From Clostridia bacterium (GTDB taxonomy: Bacteria; Bacillota; Clostridia; Oscillospirales; CAG-272): a DNA stretch of 44,918 nucleotides. The stretch lies in assembly GCA_017517035.1 (NCBI GenBank), contig JAFXAN010000039.1, positions 1 through 44,918 of the forward strand, read 5' to 3'. A program made the position numbers and the translations under genes. Position 1 is the first letter of the stretch. The number at the start of each line of letters is the position of its first letter. Under the pieces are notes generated by a model, which saw only the letters and a program-made list of their open reading frames with translations, searched no databases and was not told the DNA's origin. Positions 16,901 to 24,447 of the stretch are shown here, piece by piece.

Positions 16901-18325
16901 ATCCGTTCCGTTACAATAAGCTGTCAAACAGCCTTCATCCAAATAGATTTTTATATATTCTTCTGAGGAAAAATATGTATCTGCCGTGCTGTTTTTGAAA
17001 AGATAAACTGTTGAGAGATTAGGGCAATTTCTAAAAACTTCACTTTTAAAATCAATGTTTTTACTCCAAAAAAGTACACTTTCCAGCTTGGAACAACCAT
17101 CAAAAGCATAAAAGCCAATATTCGTAACATTTTCAGGTATAACTATTTTGGTTATTTCAGAACATCCATAAAAGGCGTTATTACCAATGCTCTTTAAAGA
17201 TTCAGGGAAAATAACATTTTCAATACCAGAACAACGTGCAAACGCAGAATATTCTATATGTTCAATTCCTTCTTCCATAATTACTGTTTTAATGTTTTTT
17301 TCACTGATAAATGAATTTTGATTAACAGTATTTCCATGCCAAGAGGAACCGTCGGGAAACGTGTAACTATCACTACTGGGAGTAATTACAACCTTTTCCG
17401 CCAAGTTTGCATAAGAACCATCCAAACCCATGGCTATCTTCGTTGAAAATTTGATTTCCTTAAGGTTTTTCCATCCGGGATAATAAATTAGGGCAACACT
17501 ATCAGGAATGAAAAGACCAGAAAGATTATCACAATTTCTAAAAGCATGTTCAGCTATGCCTGCTGTACCATCTTTAATGATATAACTTCCCGACAAATCT
17601 GCTTTAACTTCAACCAAATAATTAGAAATATAAAGTACCTTACCATTTTCCCAATTAGAAATATCGTTATAGTACGCCGTCGATTTAAATGTGTTTTCAT
17701 AAATAATTGTAACATATTCTTGACCATCATCCCAATAATGCACTCCAGGAAAACTTATCTCATTGAGACTTGAACAATACGCAAAAGCATAACCACCAAT
17801 GTATAATATTCGATCTGAGAAAACCGCACTGGTTAAACTCGAACAATTATAAAATGAATATGGCCTAACATAAACGAAGCTTTCAAAATTTATATTTTTC
17901 AATGAGGTGCAATTACTGAAAGCATAGTCACCTATGTAATATAATTCTGAATGAGTTACAGTTTCCAATGAGCGACAATACCTAAAGGCACCGTCATAAA
18001 TATGACCAACATCTTTTCCAAGCACTACATTTTTAAGATGAGAAGATCCACTAAAAGCGTTACTACCTATACCGGTAACTCCATCAGATACAATTACTGT
18101 TTCTATATACAACCCTTTCCACGGCGGTGGGTACTCGTTACTAAAAGAACACATTTGACCCGTGCCTGTAATCCTGAGAACTCCGTTGCTGTATGAATAC
18201 TTTACAACGCTACTCACTGTTCCACAATCTCCTGATGTTTCTGCTGCAAAAGCGGTCAAGGCAAGCACTACGGAGATAAGTACAAATGCCAAAACTAAAA
18301 GCAGAATTTTTGTAAACTTTTTCAT
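13946..18325 (-). CDS. Giant secreted BspA-type LRR protein with C-terminal dockerin
   Basis: The product is 1459 aa. The start is ATG 18325 (MKKFTKILL), with GGAGG at 18331-18335. There is a signal peptide of about 31 residues ending TAFAA. Roughly residues 50-520 hold BspA-type leucine-rich repeats (AFxxCSSL, IGxxAFxxC). A large middle region has no family I can name, and then a CARDB-like stretch. The last 65 residues are a type I dockerin with two calcium loops (DVNSDGAIDVKDVV and DCNNDGETNIKDIV). It is exported and probably docked onto a cohesin scaffold; adhesion or substrate binding is likely. No catalytic motif is visible. Confidence 0.9.
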   Translation of the reverse strand: MKKFTKILLLVLAFVLISVVLALTAFAAETSGDCGTVSSVVKYSYSNGVLRITGTGQMCSFSNEYPPPWKGLYIETVIVSDGVTGIGSNAFSGSSHLKNVVLGKDVGHIYDGAFRYCRSLETVTHSELYYIGDYAFSNCTSLKNINFESFVYVRPYSFYNCSSLTSAVFSDRILYIGGYAFAYCSSLNEISFPGVHYWDDGQEYVTIIYENTFKSTAYYNDISNWENGKVLYISNYLVEVKADLSGSYIIKDGTAGIAEHAFRNCDNLSGLFIPDSVALIYYPGWKNLKEIKFSTKIAMGLDGSYANLAEKVVITPSSDSYTFPDGSSWHGNTVNQNSFISEKNIKTVIMEEGIEHIEYSAFARCSGIENVIFPESLKSIGNNAFYGCSEITKIVIPENVTNIGFYAFDGCSKLESVLFWSKNIDFKSEVFRNCPNLSTVYLFKNSTADTYFSSEEYIKIYLDEGCLTAYCNGTDIIRNFAQINREAKLVADIKISAISKNLIKKYQLIQNDTVLAESESGSFSISNDKFIKGASIKVAVVDHEGESTMYHLNIDIVSFDYTATSFPIISDIIKVQEWADDVFGGCKFNFGNDGPIDITFEVNNTELKVGFNEKVEDKDLSELNEDLRDWLNEKQKIESSSSISFSIGGYAVFEIGNLGPKSSKCMVIMFAKYKDEFGKQFVAWGIPLRLEFEFSAEGNFQITEIGYDEELGQIILPEVNSSMGMDVTARLGAGVKQASIGVYGNLLAEIGMKVIPDFSVNSIVARGELGLYCKVAGFGEGMVPVINGERVLYPASPQNLMLKNFDMLYYEENYSAPVSNRQASEWNFTDEGVLQTGVSQSADPQIVGFADYNTLMVYIDEDENGITKLKYSEFVIDHEQEISGWSTPLDVEHINNTVFEFDVYNDWGDIWLVYTAAKCDVSDLEDFSEIASKAEVYVSKFDMESHAFGEPVRITDNDFYEKNLSFMLMDGYYTVAYVENTDNHFLGMTENNSVYISRLYDNEWSEPSKIIENCNAVTDLELCTIGYWDYIALIEDTDSNFATENDSVLILCNSDGITKRIDEGNISNLKNLNYILYWYKDGAVYSLDDIDEAYSFVTNIEGASDFEIVDDYEKLSIIYRVYNSEGEMGGCDIWTRFNYEGVWSNPIRLTEESGLFADGFSACGNLGVVLLVSRFTGVSFTENDFELDSRLNSYVCLPISRLEIKEIKHERLFNGAAVEMHIYVENKGLSFAYGFDLTVDDSTQNIDMVIAPGEIVVVDYLYTVNDYVNPTVTVVDENSNTSERVVEIFCFDAAVDAKLSIENDKCFIRVTAINEGQLSGSGVLNIRLGDANGKVIYSEKLYLSASSSFVVKHNVDKIDAQKLYVEFVPNEQDDDNFSLNNFTVLELREPKESAKIVYGDVNSDGAIDVKDVVLFAQYLAGWDVSLDLDAADCNNDGETNIKDIVLLAQHLAGWNVTLG

Positions 18326-18367
18326 TTTTTCCTCCAAAAATATATAAAAATTTAAAGTTATGAGTGT

Positions 18368-18396
18368 ATTATAACAAGTTTCATGCTGAAAGTCAA
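18368..18396 (-). promoter_or_regulatory. Promoter of the LRR-dockerin gene
   Basis: On the minus strand TTGACT (18391-18396), 17-bp spacer, TATAAT (18368-18373). It begins just past the point where integrase similarity stops. Confidence 0.7.
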
Positions 18397-18434
18397 TAGT
18401 TCTACAAAATAACTGTAAGATATTTGTTGAATTG

Positions 18435-18916
18435 TCAATGATAATGATGTCGCATTGTCTGTTGCGAAACTTGCGTATTGTGCTTTGTTTTGTAAGTGTT
18501 TTTGAGATAATCAAGATATTCCTCAATTTTAGTACTGTCGATATTCTTCAACTTGAATTCGCCTAAATAGTCAACGATTATAATGAGCAAATAACGCCTA
18601 AAATCAATAGTGGAATTGCGGTGTTCTGTGTTGTTTAACTCGGTAGGAAAACACTTTTTTCAACAAAGTCTTTGAAAGTGATTTCTTCTGGATAGGTTGT
18701 ACTCTTTTCTTCTGCGATAGTACAAAGTAAATCACGCTCCCAAATGGTTGCTTCTTTTTCTGCGAGAGCAGTTAACTTGCCCTCACTCATTATTTTGTCG
18801 GGAATCCAAGTTGAGCATTTGAATACTTGTTTTCCGTTTTCATCTCTTCCAAGATATGCTTTGAATTTGAAAGATACAATTTTTCCGTTCTTTTTGTTGG
18901 GGTAAATACTTGCCAT
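18435..18916 (-). pseudogene. Tyrosine integrase remnant, frameshifted and truncated
   Basis: ATG 18916 (AGAAGG site upstream) opens MASIYPNKKNG, an Arm/AP2-like DNA-binding domain, which stops at 18635. Immediately after, in another frame, the core-binding domain continues with STIDFRRYLL, VDYLGEFKLKNIDSTKIEEY and TMRHHYH before a stop at 18435. The catalytic domain with its Arg-His-Arg-Tyr residues is missing. The remnant lies beside the tRNA-Val gene, the usual place for the integrase of a tRNA-targeting element. Confidence 0.8.
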
Positions 18917-18971
18917 TTTGACCTTCTTTCCCACAAAACACGGTATTTGTTGACCTTTTTGTTGACCTGAT

Positions 18972-19059
18972 TGCTTTTAGTGCATTGTCAGTGAAAAATA
19001 AAAAAGCCTTGAAACCTAATGATTTCAAGACTTTCGTTTTGGTGGAGACAGCAGAACTC
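18972..19059. repeat. 88-bp direct repeat, right copy at tRNA-Val
   Basis: Partner of 13710-13797 (86 of 88 identical). This copy contains the genuine 3' end and terminator of tRNA-Val. Confidence 0.85.
19000..19034 (-). terminator. Terminator of tRNA-Val
   Basis: A 12-bp stem with one mismatch (19003-19014 with 19023-19034), then on the minus strand a run of T residues (complement of 19000-19005). A second copy is at 13741-13772 inside the left 88-bp repeat. Confidence 0.8.
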
Positions 19060-19116
19060 GAATCTGCGACCCCTTGCATGTCAAGCAAGTACTCTAACCA
19101 ACTGAGCTATGCCTCC
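19040..19116 (-). tRNA. tRNA-Val(GAC)
   Basis: 77 nt including encoded CCA. The acceptor stem GGAGGCA/TGTCTCC pairs, the D-arm is AGCTCAGTTGGTTAGAGT-like, anticodon stem CTTGC/GCAAG holds loop TTGACAT (anticodon GAC), and the T-arm GCAGA-TTCGAGT-TCTGC is intact. It has its own promoter at 19131-19159 and serves as the target for the adjacent integrated element. Confidence 0.95.
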
Positions 19117-19130
19117 GTACCGTGCTATAT

Positions 19131-19159
19131 ATTATAACAGATGACATCAGTTTTGTCAA
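19131..19159 (-). promoter_or_regulatory. Promoter of tRNA-Val
   Basis: On the minus strand TTGACA (19154-19159), 17-bp spacer, TATAAT (19131-19136). Confidence 0.75.
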
Positions 19160-19205
19160 TAGTAAAATTAAAATAATTTCTTCTGCTTTTTTATCCCTAT
19201 TTTTT

Positions 19206-19273
19206 CCGAAGAAAAATTGCGTAGCTTACTCCCATCCTTGTCAATACTTGTGACATAGGATGGGAGTGATTTG
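19206..19273. repeat. 68-bp hairpin repeat, copy 1
   Basis: It matches 21547-21613 over about 68 bp with few differences. It folds as a 10-bp outer stem (19228-19237 with 19258-19267) with an inner TGTCA/TGACA stem. The two copies bracket the GH28-like gene and the HAD gene. Confidence 0.7.
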
Positions 19274-19319
19274 TTTTGTCCAAAAGATTTCCAGTTTACC
19301 TTGTTTCGCGAATGTTGGA

Positions 19320-20603
19320 TTATTTACCCGCATCCACAAGTCCGTTCATTGCAACATTTATCAGACCGTTTTCATGCCTTAAAGAAATCAAAGGATGTTT
19401 TGGATTTTTATTGATCACGTTTGTAATAGTGGAGTCCTTCAGATAGCTTTCAAGCACAATTGCTTTTCCGGCGTCGGGAGTCTCCGACGGACTGCCGCAA
19501 ATGCAATTGGAAATCGTAATATTTCGCATACTGTCCTCGGTGTATTTTCCATAGTAATTCGAGCCAAGCAATATAGTGCCCTGCGAGTCATGAGGAAGAA
19601 CGGGACCGGAATCAATAACGCCATCGATAACAATATTATAGATCTCGGTATAGGCAGGAAGCAGACGAATTTCATAGCAATGGTAGGAGTGAGCGATTAC
19701 ATTCCGAATAATAATATCATGTATTCCGCTTTCGCGCTTTGTCCAGTCGTTATGCATCACGTGGGTGTTTCTCAAACTTCCGCCGGGTTTGTATTGGGGA
19801 TTGGCGATAGCAGTCAGAGCTATCACATCGTCGCCTGTCTGCCCCGTGATATCCGAGATCACGATATGATGACAGCCATTACGCACATCAATGCCATCCT
19901 GATTTTCCATATTCATGAGTATTCCATCTATTTCCCTATACATATGCTCATCAAAATCGATCTTCTCCACTCGTCCGAACGAACAGGCTTCCAGCGAAAT
20001 TCCCCAGCCGTGGGAATTAACAATGCGCAGTCCGGAGATTGAAAAATTTTCACAGTTTGCAAACAGAATGCCGATACCACGCCAGTCACCGTATTGAGAT
20101 TCCTCGGGATTTTCTGCATCTGTACCGTAAGAATTACCGTGAAAATCATCCCAAATCAGCTTTTGGGGAGATCTGCGATCATCGGGAATATAGGTTGCAT
20201 ATTTGCATATATCCTCCGGCAGATACGGACAGGGACACTGCAAATGCTTGCTTCCGTCACCTGCAGCTCTCGGATGATCTGCCCCCTCAAGCACACAAAG
20301 TCCCTCTCCTCTGATATGAATATTGCGGATCCTCTCGGGAAATTCGATTCCCATACCGCAATTGGCGGAACGGAAGAAGTTGTCCCTGCATTTGTCTGAT
20401 AGCTTGATCTTACAGTTTTGCAGTACAATGGTGGTGTTTTGGGGAATCAGAATAGCTCTGTCAATCAGCCAATAAGCGCGCTCGGATTCAATGTCTGATA
20501 CACGCGGTGGGATAACTACGACGCCGTCAGATGTTCGGTTGACTATTGCATTCTCAAGTGTTTCGCTATCAGTAGAGCAGCAAAAATCATTAACGTTGAT
20601 CAT
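19320..20603 (-). CDS. GH28-like right-handed beta-helix protein (polygalacturonase fold)
   Basis: The product is 427 aa with no signal peptide, so probably cytoplasmic. The parallel beta-helix pattern is clear (repeated ISGLRIVNSHGWGIS, IVISDITGQ, IIIRNVIAHS units). Asp-rich strands at NQDGIDVRN and TGDDVIAL resemble the catalytic Asp positions of glycoside hydrolase family 28. An intracellular hydrolase of pectin-derived or other uronate oligosaccharides is a reasonable inference. AAGGAGGG lies before the start, with a strong promoter at 20688-20716. Confidence 0.8.
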   Translation of the reverse strand: MINVNDFCCSTDSETLENAIVNRTSDGVVVIPPRVSDIESERAYWLIDRAILIPQNTTIVLQNCKIKLSDKCRDNFFRSANCGMGIEFPERIRNIHIRGEGLCVLEGADHPRAAGDGSKHLQCPCPYLPEDICKYATYIPDDRRSPQKLIWDDFHGNSYGTDAENPEESQYGDWRGIGILFANCENFSISGLRIVNSHGWGISLEACSFGRVEKIDFDEHMYREIDGILMNMENQDGIDVRNGCHHIVISDITGQTGDDVIALTAIANPQYKPGGSLRNTHVMHNDWTKRESGIHDIIIRNVIAHSYHCYEIRLLPAYTEIYNIVIDGVIDSGPVLPHDSQGTILLGSNYYGKYTEDSMRNITISNCICGSPSETPDAGKAIVLESYLKDSTITNVINKNPKHPLISLRHENGLINVAMNGLVDAGK

Positions 20604-20687
20604 TCTGGAACCCTCCTTTTTTATCTTTCCTATGTCAAAAGGCTTTTTCGCTTAAGGTCAGAAAGCAATGTCTTTAAACTTACGCAT

Positions 20688-20716
20688 ATTATAATCAATG
20701 CCATTGGTTTTGTCAA
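20688..20716 (-). promoter_or_regulatory. Promoter of the GH28-like gene
   Basis: On the minus strand TTGACA (20711-20716), 17-bp spacer, TATAAT (20688-20693). Its -35 lies only 19 bp from the divergent -35 of the HAD gene. Confidence 0.75.
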
Positions 20717-20735
20717 TAGCAAATTTAAATTTATA

Positions 20736-20764
20736 TTGACTTATATTTAGTTTCGTGATAAAAT
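20736..20764 (+). promoter_or_regulatory. Promoter of the HAD-IIB gene
   Basis: TTGACT (20736-20741), 17-bp spacer, TAAAAT (20759-20764). Confidence 0.7.
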
Positions 20765-20788
20765 ATAATACGAAAATGAGGTGATTTT

Positions 20789-21526
20789 ATGCTGTTCGAC
20801 AAGGAAATTCACAAAAACATAAAGGTCATTGCTCTCGACCTTGACGGAACATTAACTCAGCACAAGCAGCCCCTTGAGGATACAAACAAAAAAGCTCTTG
20901 AGTTACTCGCTAAAAAATACAAGCTCATAATGGTAGGTGCGGGACAGGTTATGCGCATCTGGAACCAGCTCGGCAGGATGAAAATTGATATTATCGGCAA
21001 CTATGGACTTCAATACGGTGAATATGACGAAAGTATCGGCAATATGAAAATCATCCGTAACCTTACTTTTGACTGTGATCGTGAAAGCATTGAAAAAAAG
21101 GTCACCGCCTTTCGGGAAAAGCACGGATTCACCGAATACAGGGGCGACAATGTTGAGTTTCATCCATCGGGATGCGTTACAATTCCGCTCCTCGGAACGA
21201 AAGCACTCATCGAGGACAAGATTGCGTTCGACCCTACAAGGGAGAAACGCAGAAAGATTTATGCCGAGGTGAAGGAGCTTTTCAGTGACTACACCGTTTT
21301 TATTGGCGGCTCGTCATCATTTGACATGACCCCCGGAATCTTCGACAAATATCATGCCCTTGATACATACTGTCTTGAAAAGGGTTTTTCACATGAAAAT
21401 ATCGTCTTTATCGGTGATGACTATGAGCTTGGCGGCAATGATGAATCGGTTTATCTCTCCGATATTCCCTTTATCAAAATTGATGATTATAAAACATTTC
21501 CGAGTGTTTGCGCACCTCTCATCTAA
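20789..21526 (+). CDS. HAD-IIB family hydrolase (phosphomannomutase/sugar-phosphatase-like)
   Basis: The product is 245 aa. GAGGTGA precedes ATG 20789. Motif I has Asp17 and Asp19 (LDLDGTL), the cap is of the C2 type, and motif IV is FIGDDYELGGND. The stretch GNYGLQYGEYDE and the GGSSSFDMTPGIFDK region recall eukaryote-type phosphomannomutases and trehalose- or sucrose-phosphatase relatives. Probable sugar-phosphate phosphatase; the substrate is not deducible. It is divergent from the GH28-like gene, and both sit between the two 68-bp repeats. Confidence 0.83.
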   Translation: MLFDKEIHKNIKVIALDLDGTLTQHKQPLEDTNKKALELLAKKYKLIMVGAGQVMRIWNQLGRMKIDIIGNYGLQYGEYDESIGNMKIIRNLTFDCDRESIEKKVTAFREKHGFTEYRGDNVEFHPSGCVTIPLLGTKALIEDKIAFDPTREKRRKIYAEVKELFSDYTVFIGGSSSFDMTPGIFDKYHALDTYCLEKGFSHENIVFIGDDYELGGNDESVYLSDIPFIKIDDYKTFPSVCAPLI

Positions 21527-21546
21527 AGTTCAACTACCTTATTTTA

Positions 21547-21613
21547 CCGAAGAAAAAATTGCATAGCTTAATCCCATCCGTGTCAATACTTGAATTACGG
21601 ATGGGAGTGATTT
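21547..21613. repeat. 68-bp hairpin repeat, copy 2, overlapping the sigG start region
   Basis: It matches 19206-19273. The stem 21573-21581 with 21597-21605 is 9 bp, and the right arm runs into the GGGAGTGA ribosome site of sigG (21603-21610). Confidence 0.7.
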
Positions 21614-21614
21614 T

Positions 21615-22388
21615 TTGATATATAATAAGGTTGAAATATGCGGTGTTGACACCGCAAAGCTGAAAACACTTTCGCAAAGCGAAACAAATGAGCTTCTTTT
21701 AAAGACAAAAAGCGGTGATAAAAAAGCTCGTGAATCCTTGATCTACGGCAATCTCAGGCTCGTTCTCAGCGTCATACAGCGTTTTACCGGAAGGCGTGAG
21801 CTGATGGACGATCTTTTTCAGGTAGGCTGCATCGGTCTGACAAAAGCAGTGGACAATTTCAATACCGAGCTTGGCGTGCGCTTCAGCACATACGCCGTTC
21901 CAATGATAATAGGAGAAATAAGACGGTATCTCCGTGACAACAATTCGATCAGAGTAAGCCGCTCGGTGCGTGATCTTGCATACAGGGCAATGGGAGCACG
22001 GGAAGAACTTACAAGAGAAAAACAATATGAGCCATGCGTTGACGAGATCGCAGAAAGGCTTGGTGAGAAAAGAGAGGCTGTTATGAACGCCATTGAAGCT
22101 GTAACGCCTCCCATATCACTTTATGATCCCGTCTATTCGGAAAACGGCGATTCAATCTATGTCATGGATCAGATCAGCGACCCAAATTCGGGCGATGATC
22201 TATGGCTTGAAAACATTGCTCTGCGCGATGCCATGAAAAAGCTCGGTGAGAGGGAGCGTGCGATAATCAAGCTCCGCTTTTACGGAAACAAAACGCAGAT
22301 GGAGATAGCGGAAGAGATCGGCATCTCGCAGGCGCAGGTCTCACGCCTTGAAAAAGGTGCACTTGAGCAGATGAGAAAACAAATATAG
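21615..22388 (+). CDS. sigG: RNA polymerase sigma factor SigG (late forespore)
   Basis: The product is 257 aa. The N-terminus NKVEICGVDTAKL is the SigG hallmark (gin/CsfB- and SpoIIAB-interaction region). Region 2 (NLRLVLSVIQRF, DLFQVGCIGL, VRFSTYAVPMIIGEIRRYLRD) and region 4 (GERERAIIKLRFYGNKTQ, EIGISQAQVSRLEK) are complete. Start codon TTG at 21615, with GGGAGTGA 4 nt upstream; no ATG fits the conserved N-terminus. It directs late forespore genes, so the organism belongs to an endospore-forming lineage. The usual spoIIGA-sigE neighbours are not upstream here. Confidence 0.95.
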   Translation: MIYNKVEICGVDTAKLKTLSQSETNELLLKTKSGDKKARESLIYGNLRLVLSVIQRFTGRRELMDDLFQVGCIGLTKAVDNFNTELGVRFSTYAVPMIIGEIRRYLRDNNSIRVSRSVRDLAYRAMGAREELTREKQYEPCVDEIAERLGEKREAVMNAIEAVTPPISLYDPVYSENGDSIYVMDQISDPNSGDDLWLENIALRDAMKKLGERERAIIKLRFYGNKTQMEIAEEIGISQAQVSRLEKGALEQMRKQI

Positions 22389-22392
22389 ATAT

Positions 22393-22429
22393 AAAACGCC
22401 CACTCGTCATAGCGAGTGGGCGTTTTTTT
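22393..22429 (+). terminator. Terminator of sigG
   Basis: A 14-bp perfect stem (22393-22406 with 22413-22426), 6-nt loop, seven T residues. Confidence 0.92.
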
Positions 22430-22470
22430 GACCTTAAAAAGAATCGGAAGTTGAAAACTTGGAGATAATT

Positions 22471-22493
22471 TGCTTTTCGCAGAATTGCCCTTT
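22471..22493. repeat. Short direct repeat (half terminator), left copy
   Basis: TGCTTTTCGCAGAATTGCCC and the next TTT match 24458-24479 with one extra T. The right copy is the loop and 3' arm of a full terminator; this one lacks the 5' arm. They bracket the 22630-24287 gene pair. Confidence 0.6.
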
Positions 22494-22572
22494 GCCTTTA
22501 TGTTGTTATATCAAAACCTGATGTGGTTATATGTATTATTGTTACAAAATAATTGCCATTTTTATGTTTTTA

Positions 22573-22601
22573 TTGACTCGAATCAGATAATGCTGTATAA
22601 T
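22573..22601 (+). promoter_or_regulatory. Promoter of the nuclease-like gene pair
   Basis: TTGACT (22573-22578), 17-bp spacer, TATAAT (22596-22601), about 20 nt before the GGAGG site. Confidence 0.75.
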
Positions 22602-22629
22602 AATGTTATACTGTACTTTGGAGGACACA

Positions 22630-23196
22630 ATGAAAGGCTCAGAAAAATTTGAATATGAAGGCAAAGACTTGAACTATGATTTTTTGGACTTTTGGAGATT
22701 TCACTATTCAAATATATATGATATACAAGGTAAAATCGCTGAATTTATCATAGCAAAAGCTTTAGATATCCACGAATCCCAAAACGATCAATATTGGACT
22801 CTTTGGGATCTTACATATAAAGGTTTAAAAATCGAGGTTAAGGAAACCTCATACTATCATTCGTTCAACAAAGAAGGTAAAATTTCAAAACAGCGTTCTT
22901 TTGGTATAACAAAGGCTAACGGATCATATGATCCGAAAATCAGCGGTAATTCAGAATACCGCAGGCAGAATGATATTTATGTATTTTGCTTGAACACCGG
23001 CTATACTAAGGAAGATTCCTACCCACTAAACCTTAACAATTGGGAATTCTATATCGTACCAACCTCTGTAATTAATGAAAAATGCGGTGATAACAAAACA
23101 ATTTCGCTCAGCAAAATTAAAAAGCTTGGATATTTCGCAACACCATATGGTAAAATCAAAGAAGTAATAGAAAATTATTTATTGGAGAAAAAATGA
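22630..23196 (+). CDS. PD-(D/E)XK nuclease-like hypothetical protein
   Basis: The product is 188 aa. GGAGG at 22619-22623 selects ATG 22630. An N-terminal helix QGKIAEFIIAKAL (Glu38) is followed by Asp60 in WTLWDLTYKG and LKIEVKET with Glu69-x-Lys71, matching the Glu...Asp...ExK core of PD-(D/E)XK nucleases. NDIYVFCLNTGY and NWEFYIVPTSVINEK are conserved features of a hypothetical family I know only from phages and accessory islands. It overlaps the next gene (ATGA) and is low in GC. A role in DNA cleavage or defence is inferred from fold only. Confidence 0.7.
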   Translation: MKGSEKFEYEGKDLNYDFLDFWRFHYSNIYDIQGKIAEFIIAKALDIHESQNDQYWTLWDLTYKGLKIEVKETSYYHSFNKEGKISKQRSFGITKANGSYDPKISGNSEYRRQNDIYVFCLNTGYTKEDSYPLNLNNWEFYIVPTSVINEKCGDNKTISLSKIKKLGYFATPYGKIKEVIENYLLEKK

Positions 23197-24287
23197 ACAC
23201 ACAAACCTTAAGATTACTCATCGAAAGATACAAAGAAAACTTTTATAATGTCAACAATTCGAGGAATAATGAGATATTCAAATGGAAGGCGGCTAAGCGT
23301 TTTCGAGATGTATGGTTTTCAGAGGAAGCCAAATCAATGTCTTTTTCCGAGAAATTCAATTCCGCAAAAAAAGAATTCTCGGTGCTTATGGATAACAGCT
23401 ATGTATGTCCTTCTTCCGGAGTTGTGAAGATTGCAGAGCTTGACGAAGATGCGACCGAACATCTTTTCACCGACATTCTTTTTGCCGATGACGGCGGAAA
23501 TATTTCCGAAAGACAAAACAATATTGATAGGTTTCTTTTTGAGTTTGATAGGTTAAGGGAAAAATACTACCCCGGAAGCTTCAAATTTAAGCAGGACCGT
23601 CATTCCGCCTCATGCTATCTTGCTTTTTTTGCACCTTCGGAAAACTATATTTACCGTCACAGTGAGTCTGAAGCCTTTGCCAGAAATATAGAATTCGAAA
23701 AAGACATAGGGTCGGGAGAAAACTTCAAGCTTGAATATTATTATGAAATGTGCGATGCAGTTCTTGATGAGCTAAAAAACCACAATGACCTAATAACTGC
23801 ACATTTCAAGCTTTTGAATGATGACCGCGATGAAAGCTTGCACCTTTTGGTTTTTGATCTCATTTATTGCTGCAAGACTTATAATTTGTTTGCAGGAATA
23901 AATTATACCCCAAAAAAAGAGGTGCTGAAGGCCTTTACGCTGGCAGAAGCCCGTGCAAAAGAAGAGAGAGAAAAGCAAGAAAAGATCAATGCATTACTCT
24001 CGGAAATAAATGAGCTTGAATGCAAAGCTGCTCGTTTTGAAGAAATTTCTCTGATAAATGTGCAGGTAAATCAAGATGCTTTGGGTTCAGGTGTTATCAT
24101 CGAACAAAATGTAAACAAGATCAAGGTCAGATTTGAAAGCTGCGATAAAGTATATTACATAAATAAAAAATATATCAATCGACCTGTTTTCGAAGACGAT
24201 AAAGAGATCGTTGATGCCTTCACAGAATACGACGAAATATGTGATAAAATCAAAAAATTACAGTCACAGCTGAATAGAATATCCTAA
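23193..24287 (+). CDS. Hypothetical protein coupled to the nuclease-like gene
   Basis: The product is 364 aa. ATG 23193 overlaps the previous stop, so translation is coupled. There is no signal peptide or membrane segment. The middle is helical with a basic QDRHSASCYLAF segment and a GSGENFKLEYYYEMCD segment. A charged coiled-coil-like region spans residues about 248-280 (AEARAKEEREKQEKINAL). After it, VIIEQNVNKIKVRFE resembles a small beta-barrel nucleic-acid-binding domain. I do not recognise the family's function. The pairing with a nuclease fold suggests a two-component DNA-targeting or defence module. Confidence 0.75.
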   Translation: MNTQTLRLLIERYKENFYNVNNSRNNEIFKWKAAKRFRDVWFSEEAKSMSFSEKFNSAKKEFSVLMDNSYVCPSSGVVKIAELDEDATEHLFTDILFADDGGNISERQNNIDRFLFEFDRLREKYYPGSFKFKQDRHSASCYLAFFAPSENYIYRHSESEAFARNIEFEKDIGSGENFKLEYYYEMCDAVLDELKNHNDLITAHFKLLNDDRDESLHLLVFDLIYCCKTYNLFAGINYTPKKEVLKAFTLAEARAKEEREKQEKINALLSEINELECKAARFEEISLINVQVNQDALGSGVIIEQNVNKIKVRFESCDKVYYINKKYINRPVFEDDKEIVDAFTEYDEICDKIKKLQSQLNRIS

Positions 24288-24299
24288 AATTATTTCTAA

Positions 24300-24447
24300 T
24301 ACAAAAAGGCTTCCGGTCTCTTGCAGTTGCTGCACTTGATAGCGATGTTACATCTGTTGCAAGCGCATATGTCCCCGCAATGGCAGATAAGCACGGAATA
24401 AGGATCATGTTCCATATAGATACACAGGAGAACTCACATAAAAAATC
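24300..24447 (+). pseudogene. Possible gene remnant before terminator
   Basis: One frame reads GFRSLAVAALDSDV, SVASAYVPAMADKHGIRI and MFHIDTQEN, which looks protein-like, but there is no start upstream and no stop before the terminator hairpin. It may be the 3' end of a lost gene left when the preceding pair was inserted. Could also be chance. Confidence 0.3.

Noticed and set aside
18326..18526. N-terminal extension of the LRR-dockerin protein
   Set aside because: The extension overlaps the promoter and integrase remnant; the signal peptide and GGAGG place the start at 18325.
22470..22652. 60-aa open frame upstream of the nuclease-like gene
   Set aside because: No ribosome site, and it overlaps the promoter at 22573-22601.
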